A stretch of DNA of 64,000 nucleotides from Meiothermus sp. (GCF_026004055.1 NZ_BPIJ01000001.1:1054001-1118000), one strand, 5' to 3'. Shown: positions 44,510 to 54,519, numbered from the stretch's first letter. The notes: generated from the sequence alone by a model not told the origin. Program-made: numbers and translations.

Positions 44510-44944
44510 TCAGTCGTTCAACCACCCCACCGCCCAGACCACCCCTTCGCGCAACTCGAGCCGGATGGCCTGCAGGTCGGTAGGCGCAGGCCCTTGCAGC
44601 AGGGTGCCATCGGGCCGAAAGCGGCTTCCATGGCAGCCACACTCTATGAGCCCCCGCTGGTCTGGAAGGGGCACCGTGCAGCCCGCATGAGGACAGGTGC
44701 GGCTGTAAGCCACCAGATAGACCCCGCCCAAGCGCTGCACCCTGGGGCTGGGTGCCTCCGGCGGGGCCACCCGCAGCAAAAAGGCCCGCTCCCCAGCAAA
44801 GCCGAACCCGGCCTCGGCCCCCACCTGGGCAAACTGCTCGAGCTCCACCACCCGCACCGGGTGTGGCTGGGCCCGGGCGGGCGCCCCCACCGCCAGCCCA
44901 ATGGCCCCGGCGAGCAAGGCCTTGTGCGCATCCCTCCGGTTCAT
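44510..44944 (-). CDS. Rieske [2Fe-2S] protein, exported (Tat-like signal)
   Basis: Length is 144 residues. The N-terminus MNRRDAHKALLAGAIGLAVGAPARA has twin arginines and a hydrophobic core, resembling a Tat signal. Box 1 is CPHAGC (Cys84, His86, Cys89) and box 2 CGCHGS (Cys102, Cys104, His105). Cys84, His86, Cys102 and His105 should bind the cluster, with Cys89-Cys104 forming the disulfide seen in high-potential Rieske proteins. It is not next to a cytochrome b gene, so it is probably a stand-alone electron carrier or the partner of an unseen enzyme. It follows the alkaline phosphatase gene by about 100 bases, with a strong hairpin (44963-44985) between. Confidence 0.88.
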   Translation of the reverse strand: MNRRDAHKALLAGAIGLAVGAPARAQPHPVRVVELEQFAQVGAEAGFGFAGERAFLLRVAPPEAPSPRVQRLGGVYLVAYSRTCPHAGCTVPLPDQRGLIECGCHGSRFRPDGTLLQGPAPTDLQAIRLELREGVVWAVGWLND

Positions 44945-44962
44945 TCTGGCCTCTCAACAAGC

Positions 44963-44985
44963 GGGTGGGGGCGCCTCCCCCACCC
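44963..44985. terminator. Strong hairpin between alkaline phosphatase and Rieske genes
   Basis: GGGTGGGGG (44963-44971) pairs with CCCCCACCC (44977-44985) around a 5-base loop. There is no T tract on the minus strand, so termination is uncertain; attenuation or mRNA end protection are alternatives. Confidence 0.4.
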
Positions 44986-45048
44986 AAGTACGCTGGGTTC
45001 TTTTTCGTTACCCCCCGCGAACCCTGCCCCAGATGGGACGGAACCGGC

Positions 45049-46554
45049 TTAGGCCAGCACGTCCTCTGGGTGCAGGATGGGGGCCTCGGCGCGGGACTTG
45101 AGCACCTCCAAGGCCTCCTGCTCGCTCATCACCGGGTTCTGGAAGCGGATGCCCAGGGCCCGGGTCATCAGGGTGAAGTTGTAGGTGTTGTCGATCAGGC
45201 CAATCCGGGCGGCTCCCACCCCGCGCCCATAGACCCCGAAGAGGGTGGGGCTGGCGGTGTGCTGACCGGAGTTCCAGCCGATGTTGGGCAGGTCGGGCTT
45301 GCTGGCGTTGGTCTGGCGCATCACCCAGGAGAGGGTGTTGGCCGGCTGCACTCCATAGCGCACCCCGTCGGGCAGATAGACCCGCTTGGTGATGGCATCC
45401 ACCACCGCCTGGGCCTGCTCGGGCTTGAGGGCCGCGCCCTTTACGCTACGGAAGAGCTCGGTCACCTGCTCGGGGCTGGGGTTGTTACCGAGCCGGCCCA
45501 GCATGAACTCAAAGGTACCCTTCTGGGCCTCGAGCTGAAGCACCCCGGCGCTGCTCTCCCGGTAGGAAGGGCCCGCGCCGTAGAGGGCCGGGGCCCCACA
45601 AACGTGATCCGAGCCGATGACGAGGAGGGTGTCGGGGTTCTGATCCACAAAGTTCATCACCACCTCCAAAGCCTCGTCGGCGGCCAGGATTTCCCACAGG
45701 CTGCCGGCGGGGTCGTTGAGATGGTTGGCGTGGTCGATGCGGGCCGCCTCCACCTGCAGCACAAAGCCCTTGGAATGGGCCGCCAGCCGCGGCAAGGCGG
45801 CGCGGGTCATCTCGGCCAGGCTGGGCACAATCACCCCTTGGAAGCGGCGGTCGGCCTCGTAGGGTACGTGGCTGCTGCTGAAGACACCCAGCAGTTTGGA
45901 GGCATTAGAGGCCTGCAGTTCGGCCGGGGTCTTGACCACCCCGTAGCCCTTGGCAGCGAACTCGGCGTACAAGTCCTTTTTGTCGCGGCGCACCACGGGG
46001 TCGAAGAAGCGCTGGCCACCCCCCAGGTACACCTCGGCTCCGAACTCGAGGTACTGCTGAGCAATCTCCTCTTCGGCGTTGCGGTCGGGGTTGGAGACCA
46101 CGAAGCTGGCCGGGGTAGCGTGGGTGATGGTGGCGGTGGAGACCAGGCCCACCCCCTTGCCCTGTTGCTTGGCGAGGGCGAAGATGGGGCTCAGCTTGCG
46201 CCCATCCACATGAATGGCCAGCCCGCCGTTGACGGTCTTGACCCCGGTACTCCAGGCGTTGCCGGCCGCGCTGGACTCGGTGACAAAGCTGGTCAGGCTG
46301 TTGGTGTTTTGCAGGCCGCTCACCCCGGTGGCCAGGAAGCGCTCTAGGGCCAGCGGCTTGCCCAGCACCCGCCTCGAGTAAAACTGAGCAATGGCGTAGT
46401 CCTCCCAACCCATCCCGTCGTAGGCGAAGAAGATCAGGTTGCGGGCTCGGGTCAGGATGCCCGGCTGGTTGGCTTGGGCGCTTTGGGCCTGAACCGAGAG
46501 GGCTCCCGCCACTCCGGCTACCACACCTGCTTTTAGAATGTCTCTGCGTTTCAT
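45049..46554 (-). CDS. Alkaline phosphatase (PhoA family), Tat-exported
   Basis: Length is 501 residues from the ATG at 46554, with GGAGGT 6 nt upstream. The Tat signal KRRDILKAGVVAGVAGALS implies export of a folded metalloenzyme. Metal and catalytic motifs are FFAYDGMGWED (Asp ligand), VTESSAAGNAWSTG (nucleophilic Ser), VEAARIDHANHLND (Asp/His ligands), GSDHVCGAP (Asp-His ligands) and WNSGQHTASP (His ligand). It releases phosphate from external phosphomonoesters. The upstream gap carries a copy of repeat C and no convincing Pho-box. Confidence 0.93.
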   Translation of the reverse strand: MKRRDILKAGVVAGVAGALSVQAQSAQANQPGILTRARNLIFFAYDGMGWEDYAIAQFYSRRVLGKPLALERFLATGVSGLQNTNSLTSFVTESSAAGNAWSTGVKTVNGGLAIHVDGRKLSPIFALAKQQGKGVGLVSTATITHATPASFVVSNPDRNAEEEIAQQYLEFGAEVYLGGGQRFFDPVVRRDKKDLYAEFAAKGYGVVKTPAELQASNASKLLGVFSSSHVPYEADRRFQGVIVPSLAEMTRAALPRLAAHSKGFVLQVEAARIDHANHLNDPAGSLWEILAADEALEVVMNFVDQNPDTLLVIGSDHVCGAPALYGAGPSYRESSAGVLQLEAQKGTFEFMLGRLGNNPSPEQVTELFRSVKGAALKPEQAQAVVDAITKRVYLPDGVRYGVQPANTLSWVMRQTNASKPDLPNIGWNSGQHTASPTLFGVYGRGVGAARIGLIDNTYNFTLMTRALGIRFQNPVMSEQEALEVLKSRAEAPILHPEDVLA

Positions 46555-46660
46555 GCCTGTACCTCCAAACATAATGATTTCGGAGGGATGTCAGACATAG
46601 GTCAGCGTGATTGCTTACACCGGCTTCAAAAAAATCCTCTTCAAAATCGAAAACCAAAGA

Positions 46661-46755
46661 GCGGTTCCTACGAATACCCCCAACAGCGGTGCGTACTGAT
46701 GGGGGTAAAACACTGGCCGCCGCGAGGGCAGTGTTTGAGTGTTTGTAGGAAACGC
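46661..46755. repeat. Double-hairpin repeat C, copy 2 (diverged, opposite orientation, 95 bp)
   Basis: The ends GCGGTTCCTACGAATA (46661-46676) and GTTTGTAGGAAACGC (46741-46755) match the ends of the other copies. Inside are CCCCC...GGGGG and AACACTG...CAGTGTT hairpins. The apex GCCGCCGCGAGGGC resembles GCCACCGCGAGGGC of copy 3, but stem bases differ and still pair. The rest of the 331-base gap (46555-46885) shows no gene. Confidence 0.6.
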
Positions 46756-46885
46756 GAAACAGGCTATTTTTTCCTAGAGCACACCCCACCCTGACGGTCA
46801 AGGAGCGGTATCGCCCTCCGCCACACGAATAACTTCGGTCGGGTTGACTCGTCAGCAAATGGAGACGAATCAGCCATATCGAGTA

Positions 46886-47305
46886 TCAGACCTGGCTCAA
46901 AACCTGCAAGAGCTCCCGGCCATATTTTTGGGCCTTGACCTTACCAAAACCCTTAATCTCGCTCAGCTCGGCAGGGGTTTGGGGGTTGCTCTTTAGAATG
47001 GCTTCCAGCTCTGCATTGGTAGCAATCACATAAGGGGGAACGCCTTCTTCCTTGGCCTTCTGGCTGCGCCATTTGCGAAGCGCTTCGAAAGCCTTGCTGT
47101 TGGTGGTTGCTGCAGGTTCAGAGGCTTGGGTACTTGTGGACACGTTGGCCTCGCCCTCGTAGAACACCAACACACTCCAGAAGGGCACCTCCCCTGCTAC
47201 CAGGCTGCTTGATACCTGGATGGGCATCACCTGAGCCAAAAACCGATTCAGCCGCTCGAGGTCTTTCGCATGATCGAGCCGCAGCATAAAGGTCTGGCAT
47301 TGCAT
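46886..47305 (-). CDS. HRDC-domain protein
   Basis: Length is 139 residues. Residues about 70-139 form an HRDC domain (AFEALRKWRSQKAKEEGVPPYVIATNAELEAI, TPAELSEIKGFGKVKAQKYG), the helical nucleic-acid-binding module of RecQ and RNase D, here without a helicase or nuclease. The N-terminal 55 residues (FMLRLDHAKDLERLNRFLAQVMPIQV) are of unknown fold. TAAACT (47317-47312) lies 6 nt before the ATG, suggesting a leaderless mRNA. It is divergent from the GH13-HhH gene, sharing 138 bases of control region. Confidence 0.85.
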   Translation of the reverse strand: MQCQTFMLRLDHAKDLERLNRFLAQVMPIQVSSSLVAGEVPFWSVLVFYEGEANVSTSTQASEPAATTNSKAFEALRKWRSQKAKEEGVPPYVIATNAELEAILKSNPQTPAELSEIKGFGKVKAQKYGRELLQVLSQV

Positions 47306-47443
47306 GACCGTAGTTTACCGCCCGCCTTCGGTATAGAACTGCAGAAAAAGCCGGCCTTACAGCAAGGCTGCTGTGTTTAGAGGAGGGCCATAGACAAATA
47401 TCAGCCCGTCGTTGATAGACTTGGGGCAGCGCGGGGGGATTCC

Positions 47444-50400
47444 ATGAGCTATCAGCCAGGTTTGGGTGCCTTTGAATTTCACGTTTCCAAAAGCGCACGG
47501 GACTACTATCAGTTCGACCTTTCGCTGTTTTCCCTCAGCGGCAACGTGGTTTTTGCCAACTTCGAAGCGGCCCGGCGGTTTGCCGCAGCCATGAATGCCA
47601 AGCGCGACCTGTTGCGCCACCCGGAGCAGGCCGTGAGCGCCGGCCAGATTAATGCCATGGGCCTGATTGACGAGATGCTGCACTTGGTGGTGCGACAGTA
47701 TGTGGAGCAGCATCCGGGTGTGATGCAGCAAGCGCTTTCTACCCTGGAACAAAGCCTCGAGCCAGACGAGGTGGAAAAAGCCCTGCGTTCGTTTGCCAGC
47801 GAGTTTCCCCCGATTCGGGTTTACCGGGGCGAGATGAGTCTGGAAGCGTACCTGGCCGATGTCACCGAGGGCCGTTCCAACCGCGAAATTCTGCTGGAAG
47901 AGATGCTGATGCTGTGGATGGCCAATGCCAACCCGGCTTTCGCCCCTTTTAGCGAGTTGTTTGATGATAGCAGCCTGGAGCGCACCACCGCCTATCTACC
48001 CATCATCCAGAGCCTGGAAACCTTCTTTGAAGGCCAACCAGCCTTTGCCGAAACCGGCCTTTCACTCTTCAAGACCCTACGGCTACCGGCGCTGGCGCAC
48101 CCGGACTCCCTCGAGGCCCAGCTTCGGCTCTTGCTCGAGCGCTTTGGGGGCAGCCTGGGTCGCTTCTACCACCGGATGCTCGTCAGCCTGGACGTAATCC
48201 GCGAGGAGGGGCGCTCCTTTGCGGTACCCATCCACTTCGACCAGCCGGGCGGTGGGGGCGGGGAAAGCGAGCTGCTGGATGTGCGGCGACTAACCCTGGA
48301 ACCCGAACCCGAAGCCTTTAGCCCCGACCTGGACTGGATGCCCCGGGTGGTGCTGATAGCCAAAAACACCTACGTCTGGCTGGATCAGCTCTCCAAGAAA
48401 TACCGCCGCGAGATCAGAACCCTCGACCAGATTCCCGAGGAAGAGCTGGCACTCCTGCAAAGCTGGGGTGTGACCGGCCTGTGGCTGATCGGGCTGTGGG
48501 AGCGCAGCAAGGCTTCCCGGCGCATCAAACAGATGATGGGCAACCCCGATGCGGTGGCCTCGGCCTACTCGCTCTACGACTATGTGATTGCCCAGGATTT
48601 AGGCGGCGAAGCAGGGCTCGAGGTGCTCCGGCAAAAAGCCTCCCGGCACGGTATCCGCCTGGCCTCGGATATGGTGCCCAACCACACCGGCATCGACGGG
48701 CGCTGGGTCATGGAACACCCCGACTGGTTCATCAGCCTCCCCTATCCTCCCTACCCGAACTACACCTTTAATGGGCCCGACTTATCGGAGGACGCACGGG
48801 TGGGTATCTTCCTGGAAGACCACTACTACGACAAGTCCGACGCAGCGGTGGTGTTCAAGCGGGTGGATCGCGAGACAGGTGAGACCCGCTACATCTACCA
48901 CGGCAACGACGGCACTGCCATGCCCTGGAACGACACCGCTCAGCTCAACTACCTACTACCCGAGGTACGCGAGGCAGTAATCCAGACCATCCTGCACGTG
49001 GCCCGGCAGTTTCCCATCATCCGCTTCGATGCGGCCATGACCCTGACCAAGCGCCACATCCAGCGGCTGTGGTGGCCCGAGCCGGGCGGCTCGCCCTGGG
49101 GGGCCTCTATTCCCAGCCGGGCCGAGCATGCCATGACCAAAGAACAGTTCGATGCCGCCATGCCGCAGGAGTTCTGGCGCGAGGTGGTAGACCGGGCCGC
49201 TGTAGAAGCCCCCGACACGCTCTTGTTGGCCGAGGCCTTCTGGATGATGGAGGGCTACTTTGTGCGCACCCTGGGGATGCACCGGGTCTACAACTCGGCC
49301 TTCATGAACATGCTGCGCGACGAGAAGAACGCCGAGTACCGGCAGATCATGAAAAACACCCTCGAGTTCGAGCCGGAAATACTGAAGCGTTTTGTCAACT
49401 TTCTCAACAACCCCGACGAAAAAACCGCCGTGGAGCAGTTTGGTAAGGGCGACAAATACTTTGGGGTGATGACCCTATGCGCCACCCTGCCGGGCCTGCC
49501 CATGCTGGGCCACGGGCAGGTGGAGGGCTTCACCGAGCGCTACGGCATGGAGTACCGGAGGGCCTACTACGACGAAACCCCCGACCAGGGCCTGATTGAC
49601 TACCATTACCAGCAAATCTTTCCCCTCCTCAAGAAGCGCTACCTATTTGCCGAAGTGGAGAACTTTGTGCTCTACGACGCGCTGGCTGGAGAAGCCGTTA
49701 ATGAGGATGTGTTTGTCTACTCGAACCGGGCCGGTAGCGAACGGGCGCTGGTGGCCTACCACAACAAAAACGCCCATGCCTCGGTCTGGGTGCGGCGCTC
49801 GGTTGCACAGCCTTTCAAGACCGGCCAGGGGCGCGAAACCCGGCAGGTGGGCCTGGGCGAGGGGCTGCAACTGAGCTTTGACCAGCGTACCTTCAGCATT
49901 TTCCGCGACCAGGTTACGGGCCTCGAGTTCATCCGCAACAACCAGGAACTGCACGAAGAGGGACTGTACCTCGAGCTCGGCCCCTACCAGCGCAAGGTGC
50001 TCCTGGACTGGCGCGAGGTCTACGACCACGACGGCACCTACGCCCGGCTGGCCCAGATGCTGGAGGGAACCGGGGTGCCCAGCCTGGACGAAGCCCGGCA
50101 GGAACTGTGGCTGGAGCCCATCCTGCGGCCCTTCCGCGAACTGGTGAACCCCACCCTATTCCGCAAGCTGTTGCAAGGCGACAGCGTGCTGAACCAAGCC
50201 CTGCGGAAAGAAGTGCAAGGCAAGCTGCTGGCGCTGTACAGGGGCGTTGACCAACATCTGGGTGGCAAACCTGCCCTGTTGCCGGTACAGCAAGTGCTGG
50301 GCCGCCTGGAAGGGGCGCTAAGGGTAGCGGAGCGTGATGACCTGGTCACCAGCGGTGCCCTGCTGGGCTGGGTTTTCATTCATGGGCTGGGCAAGGCCGA

Positions 50401-51322
50401 GGAGAGCCGCGCCCGACTCGACGAATGGCGCCTAGGGCGTGTTCTGGAGCAGACCCTGGGCGAGATGGGCCTAGATGAAGCAGATGCGCGGCGAGCGGTA
50501 AGTCTGACCCGGCTACTCATGGCGCATTCCGAGTTGGCGCAAAATCCGATCCAATTGGTTCAGCAGATGCCAGAGCTGCTCCAGGATCCCGAAGTGCAGG
50601 GTTTTTTGAAGGTCAATCGCTTCGACGGTGTAGTGTACTTTAACCGAGAGGCTCACCAGGTCTGGCTCGAGGGCCTGAGCCGGATGGCTCTGGTCTTGGC
50701 CGCTGCCGAGGGCGAATCCCCCACCCAGCTCGCCAAGAAACGCAAAGCCTGGTCGGCCCTGAGGGCAAAACTAAGCAAGGCTGCCGAATCGTCGGGTTTT
50801 GTAATGGATCAATACCTGGCGCGAATTGCGCGGAAAGCCACCCCGCGCAAGGCCGGGGCTGCGGAGCGCACCAGAGCTCGAGCCTCCGGCAAGTCCGCAG
50901 ATTCTGGGGCCGCGAAAACCAAAGCGCCTCGAAAGGCTTCGGCAAAAAAAGCTTCCTCTGCCCCCACAAAAGCGGCCACATCGAAAACGGAAGCCTCCAA
51001 AGCCGAAAAGCCCAAAACCAAAGGCCCGGCTTCATCGGCCAGCAAAGCCAAGCGTTCCCCAACCAAACCCTATCCCGATGACCTAACCCGCATCAAAGGG
51101 ATTGGGCCGAAAATCTCGGCAGCCTTGCAAGCGGCAGGCATCACCACCTTTGCCCAGCTGGCCAAGGCCAAACCAGAAACCCTGAAGGCCGCCCTGGCCG
51201 CCGCCAATCTGCGTTTTGCCCCCAGCCTCTCCACCTGGGCCGAACAGGCCGCCTACCTGGCCAAAGGTGACGAGAAAGGCTTTGCCGCTTACGCGCAGAC
51301 CCTCACCACCGGGCGGGAGTAG
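47444..51322 (+). CDS. Giant GH13 (alpha-amylase family) protein fused to a Lys/Ala-rich tail and helix-hairpin-helix domain
   Basis: Length is 1292 residues. Residues 1-300 are an uncharacterised helical domain. A GH13 barrel spans about 305-830: region I SDMVPNHTG (His414), region II IIRFDAAMT (nucleophile Asp529), region III LLLAEAFWMME (acid Glu597) and a candidate region IV FLNNPDEKT (Asp658). The triad therefore looks intact. Residues about 830-1120 are helical and unassigned. Residues about 1125-1208 are a histone H1-like low-complexity tail of Ala, Lys, Ser and Pro. Residues about 1210-1262 hold DDLTRIKGIGPKISAALQAAGI, a helix-hairpin-helix of the DNA-binding type. There is no signal peptide, so the protein is cytosolic. 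A glycan enzyme carrying a nucleic-acid-binding tail is unusual; the substrate is unknown. Confidence 0.85.
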   Translation: MSYQPGLGAFEFHVSKSARDYYQFDLSLFSLSGNVVFANFEAARRFAAAMNAKRDLLRHPEQAVSAGQINAMGLIDEMLHLVVRQYVEQHPGVMQQALSTLEQSLEPDEVEKALRSFASEFPPIRVYRGEMSLEAYLADVTEGRSNREILLEEMLMLWMANANPAFAPFSELFDDSSLERTTAYLPIIQSLETFFEGQPAFAETGLSLFKTLRLPALAHPDSLEAQLRLLLERFGGSLGRFYHRMLVSLDVIREEGRSFAVPIHFDQPGGGGGESELLDVRRLTLEPEPEAFSPDLDWMPRVVLIAKNTYVWLDQLSKKYRREIRTLDQIPEEELALLQSWGVTGLWLIGLWERSKASRRIKQMMGNPDAVASAYSLYDYVIAQDLGGEAGLEVLRQKASRHGIRLASDMVPNHTGIDGRWVMEHPDWFISLPYPPYPNYTFNGPDLSEDARVGIFLEDHYYDKSDAAVVFKRVDRETGETRYIYHGNDGTAMPWNDTAQLNYLLPEVREAVIQTILHVARQFPIIRFDAAMTLTKRHIQRLWWPEPGGSPWGASIPSRAEHAMTKEQFDAAMPQEFWREVVDRAAVEAPDTLLLAEAFWMMEGYFVRTLGMHRVYNSAFMNMLRDEKNAEYRQIMKNTLEFEPEILKRFVNFLNNPDEKTAVEQFGKGDKYFGVMTLCATLPGLPMLGHGQVEGFTERYGMEYRRAYYDETPDQGLIDYHYQQIFPLLKKRYLFAEVENFVLYDALAGEAVNEDVFVYSNRAGSERALVAYHNKNAHASVWVRRSVAQPFKTGQGRETRQVGLGEGLQLSFDQRTFSIFRDQVTGLEFIRNNQELHEEGLYLELGPYQRKVLLDWREVYDHDGTYARLAQMLEGTGVPSLDEARQELWLEPILRPFRELVNPTLFRKLLQGDSVLNQALRKEVQGKLLALYRGVDQHLGGKPALLPVQQVLGRLEGALRVAERDDLVTSGALLGWVFIHGLGKAEESRARLDEWRLGRVLEQTLGEMGLDEADARRAVSLTRLLMAHSELAQNPIQLVQQMPELLQDPEVQGFLKVNRFDGVVYFNREAHQVWLEGLSRMALVLAAAEGESPTQLAKKRKAWSALRAKLSKAAESSGFVMDQYLARIARKATPRKAGAAERTRARASGKSADSGAAKTKAPRKASAKKASSAPTKAATSKTEASKAEKPKTKGPASSASKAKRSPTKPYPDDLTRIKGIGPKISAALQAAGITTFAQLAKAKPETLKAALAAANLRFAPSLSTWAEQAAYLAKGDEKGFAAYAQTLTTGRE

Positions 51323-51362
51323 CATTAGGCCCGTCACCTACAGACTTTTTTGCTTTCGGCCT

Positions 51363-52280
51363 TCAGCTTTGGGCCTTTGGCTCTAATTCCGTCACCTCTG
51401 GCTTCAGCTTGAGTTTCTCGATGTACTCGAGGTAATCCGCTTCGCTCAAGGGGTACCTCCCCGCCACTGCCACAATAAAAGCCTCCATCACGTTGGTGCC
51501 GAAACTACGGCCATCCAGGCGAGGGGTGGTGGTGATGAGCTTGGAGATGCCCCGAACCCGCATGAACTCGAGGTCTTCGGGGGTGGTGGTGTTGGTCAGG
51601 ATAATCTTGCCCTGCATGTTCTCGGGCATGAAGCGGCGCATGAAGTGCCAGTCGCCTGCAATTACATCGGCCCATTCAAAGTAGCGCTGCCGCCAGTCCT
51701 TGAGCTGTTTTTCTTGTTTTTCGCCGGTCGGGTAGAGCCACTGGAAGGGCAGTTGGGTGATGATGGGAAGCAGCAGGTAGGCAATTTTTTGCAGCAACGA
51801 CAGGCGGTAGAGGGGAATGGGCAACCCCAGCCCAAAAATCAGGTCGCCATAGAGCACCCGGGCCCCGGCCTCGTCCAAAGCCTCGGCCAGCCCAAAGCGG
51901 TCTACCGCACTCGGCACCAGCACCTTTTTATCTTTCCAGCCAATCTCTTTGTCCAGCAGCCGTATTGCGTGGCGCTCGAGGGTATGCTTCAGCCCCGAAC
52001 CATCCAGCATGGGGGTTTTGCGGGCCGCCTCGGCCATGCGCTGTGCGTCGCGGAAGGTGTAGCGGCGGTTACCCGCATACACATACAGGTCGGCGCCCCC
52101 CAGGCCAAACGCATCTACCTTGCCGTCCAGCTCCTTGACCAGTTCAATGGCCTTTTCCCAGCTTCCATCGGTGCCGATACGCTCGAGGACAAAAGTCTCG
52201 CCCAGGCTCTCCACATAGATTTCGGCCCTGGAGTTGCGCTTGGAAGAACCGATGGAAACGCTCACCACGTGCTTGGGCAT
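51363..52280 (-). CDS. Conserved Deinococcota protein often labelled quinate 5-dehydrogenase
   Basis: Length is 305 residues. From memory the sequence matches a family annotated in Thermus and Meiothermus as quinate 5-dehydrogenase, but no classical GxGxxG dinucleotide motif is obvious and the label may be nominal. Visible stretches are VVSVSIGSSKRNSRAEI (N-terminus), VDAFGLGGADLYVYAGNRRY, VLVPSAVDRFGLAEALDEAGARVLYGDLIFGLG and TPRLDGRSFGTNVMEAFIVA. TAGACT (52293-52288) 7 nt before the ATG points to leaderless transcription. It is convergent with the GH13 gene. Confidence 0.65.
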   Translation of the reverse strand: MPKHVVSVSIGSSKRNSRAEIYVESLGETFVLERIGTDGSWEKAIELVKELDGKVDAFGLGGADLYVYAGNRRYTFRDAQRMAEAARKTPMLDGSGLKHTLERHAIRLLDKEIGWKDKKVLVPSAVDRFGLAEALDEAGARVLYGDLIFGLGLPIPLYRLSLLQKIAYLLLPIITQLPFQWLYPTGEKQEKQLKDWRQRYFEWADVIAGDWHFMRRFMPENMQGKIILTNTTTPEDLEFMRVRGISKLITTTPRLDGRSFGTNVMEAFIVAVAGRYPLSEADYLEYIEKLKLKPEVTELEPKAQS

Positions 52281-52365
52281 GGCTCACAGTCTACTACTGC
52301 ACCCGCTGACGTCCAGAGGCTCGAGCAAACACCCAGCGCATCCAGCCGCCACAAAAAAACGACCC

Positions 52366-52557
52366 CTACGGCCCGGCAAGCGCCCGAACAAAACCAATCA
52401 GCGCCAAGACCACAGCCAGGCCCCACAGGAACTGCGCGGTTCGCTTGCTGGCCGCCCCCTGCAGGGCCAAAACCCAGACCAGCAAGCCCAAGAGGGCCGC
52501 CCCCAGGGCCAGGGTGAAGAGTAGCGCGGGCAGGTTGGCAAAAATGGTCTGAATCAT
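52366..52557 (-). CDS. Small membrane protein coupled to transketolase
   Basis: Length is 63 residues. Two hydrophobic helices (LPALLFTLALGAALLGLLVWVLAL and FLWGLAVVLALIGFVRAL) are joined by a basic loop GAASKRTAQ. The ATG directly follows the transketolase TAG with no gap, so it is co-translated with tkt. Function unknown. Confidence 0.65.
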   Translation of the reverse strand: MIQTIFANLPALLFTLALGAALLGLLVWVLALQGAASKRTAQFLWGLAVVLALIGFVRALAGP

Positions 52558-54519
52558 CTACGTCCCCAGCATGGCTTTGACTTCGGCAGCCACCCGCTCC
52601 TTGGTGAAGCCCAGTTTGCTGTACACATCGGCAAAAGGAGCGCTGGCCCCAAACCGATTCAAGCCCACCACCCGCTGGGCGTAACGCTCCCAGCCCAAAG
52701 GGGTGCCGGCCTCGAGGGCCAGCGTAGGTAGGTTTCGGGGCAAAATCCCCTCGCGGTAGGTATCGGGCTGGGCTTCGAAAGATTCCCAACACGGGAGCGA
52801 GACCACCCGCACCATAATCCCGTCTTCGGCCAAAAGCTTTTGGGCCTCGAGCGCCAGCGAGACCTCCGAGCCGGTGGCCACAATGGCCGCCTGAGCCTCG
52901 GATACGTTGGAGATGATGTAGCCCCCCCGCTCGACCCCCTTGGGCCGCACCCCCTCTAGCACCGGCAGCGCCTGGCGGGTCAAAATCAGGGCGGTGGGGC
53001 CGTCGGTGCGCTCTAAAGCCATCTTCCAGGCCACGGCGGTTTCGTTAGCATCGGCGGGCCGGATCACCCATAGGTTGGGAATCGCCCGCAGACTCATCAC
53101 ATGCTCGATGGGCTGGTGGGTGGGGCCGTCCTCCCCTACCCCAATGGAGTCGTGGGTGAAGACAAACACCGTCGGCACCCCCATAATTGCGGCCATGCGA
53201 ATCGCCGGACGCATGTAGTCCGAAAAGACCAGGAAAGTACCCCCGTAGGGTCGCAGGGCCCGGCTCAGCACGATGCCATTCATAATGGCCCCCATGGCGT
53301 GCTCACGAACCCCGTAGCGGATGTACCGGCCCCCAGGGTTGGCAGGGCTGAAGTCGGTCATGTCCGGGGTGCGGGTGTTGTTGGAAGGGGTCAGGTCGGC
53401 AGAACCCCCCATCAGTTCCGGTAGCAGCGGCACCAGTTTTTCCAGCACCTTACCCGAAGCGGCCCGGGTAGCCAGTTTTTCTCCGGTGGTAAAGCTAGGC
53501 AGGTGCACCTCCCAGCCCTGGGGCAGTTGGCGCTTCAGTCGGCGCCGGAACTCGGCGGCTTTTTCAGGGTGGGACTGGGCCAGGGCTTCCAGCTTTGCTT
53601 CCCATTCAGCCTGGGCCTTTGCGCCCTTCTCCAGCGCACGGCGGTAATCGGCGTAGACTTCCTCGGGAATTACAAAAGGCTCATAGGGCCAGCCCAAAGC
53701 CTGCCGGGTCGCGGCCACTTTTTCGGGCCCCATGGCATCGGAGTGGGCCTTGTGGTTTCCTGCCAGGGGCGACCCAAACCCGATAATCGAGCGCACCGAG
53801 ATCAGGCTGGGGCGGGGGTCGGCCTGGGCCTCACGCAGCGCAGCCCGGATGGCTTCTAAATCCTCCCCATGCACATTAGGTACCACATGCCAGCCGTAGG
53901 CCTCGTAGCGTTTCAGGCGGTCTTCGGTAAAGGCCAACTCGGTACTCCCATCGATCGAGACCTCGTTATCGTCGTAGAGCACAATCAGCTTACCCAGCCG
54001 CAGATGCCCGGCCAGCGAGGAGGCCTCCCCACTCACCCCCTCCATCAGATCGCCGTCGGAGGCAATTACGTAGGTAAAGTGCTCGGCAATTTCGCCAAAC
54101 TCGGCCACCAGCTTGCGCTCGGCAATAGCCATCCCTACCGCTGTTGAGATGCCCTGTCCCAACGGCCCTGTGGTCACCTCTACCCCTGGCGTATGACCAT
54201 ACTCGGGGTGCCCTGGGGTTTTGGAGCCCCATTGCCGGAAACGCTTGATTTCCTCCATAGGCAGGTCGTAGCCCGTCAGGTGCAACAGTGCGTAGAGCAA
54301 CATCGAGCCATGACCTGCTGAAAGCACAAAGCGGTCTCTAGCAGGCCAATGAGGGTCTTTGGGGTTATGCTTGAGAAACTCGGTCCAGAGCACGTAAGCT
54401 GCCGGGGCCATGCCCATAGGCATCCCGGGGTGGCCCGACCTGGCCTGCTCGACGGCATCTAAGGCCAAGATTCGAATAGCGTCAATCGAGGCTTTGGCAA
54501 TGGGGGGGTTCTGGGTCAT
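52558..54519 (-). CDS. tkt: Transketolase
   Basis: Length is 653 residues from the ATG at 54519; a TTG at 54528 is less likely. The thiamine diphosphate motif is [19 protein letters not shown] ... YDDN. Substrate residues are [39 protein letters not shown] and [18 protein letters not shown], which holds the catalytic histidines. It moves two-carbon ketol units in the non-oxidative pentose phosphate pathway. A -10-like TATGAT is 8 nt before the ATG. A 63-aa membrane protein follows directly. Confidence 0.97.
   Translation of the reverse strand: MTQNPPIAKASIDAIRILALDAVEQARSGHPGMPMGMAPAAYVLWTEFLKHNPKDPHWPARDRFVLSAGHGSMLLYALLHLTGYDLPMEEIKRFRQWGSKTPGHPEYGHTPGVEVTTGPLGQGISTAVGMAIAERKLVAEFGEIAEHFTYVIASDGDLMEGVSGEASSLAGHLRLGKLIVLYDDNEVSIDGSTELAFTEDRLKRYEAYGWHVVPNVHGEDLEAIRAALREAQADPRPSLISVRSIIGFGSPLAGNHKAHSDAMGPEKVAATRQALGWPYEPFVIPEEVYADYRRALEKGAKAQAEWEAKLEALAQSHPEKAAEFRRRLKRQLPQGWEVHLPSFTTGEKLATRAASGKVLEKLVPLLPELMGGSADLTPSNNTRTPDMTDFSPANPGGRYIRYGVREHAMGAIMNGIVLSRALRPYGGTFLVFSDYMRPAIRMAAIMGVPTVFVFTHDSIGVGEDGPTHQPIEHVMSLRAIPNLWVIRPADANETAVAWKMALERTDGPTALILTRQALPVLEGVRPKGVERGGYIISNVSEAQAAIVATGSEVSLALEAQKLLAEDGIMVRVVSLPCWESFEAQPDTYREGILPRNLPTLALEAGTPLGWERYAQRVVGLNRFGASAPFADVYSKLGFTKERVAAEVKAMLGT

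Noticed and set aside
46555-46885. Pho-box upstream of alkaline phosphatase
   Set aside because: No spaced direct repeats of the PhoB type were found; the visible structure is repeat C.
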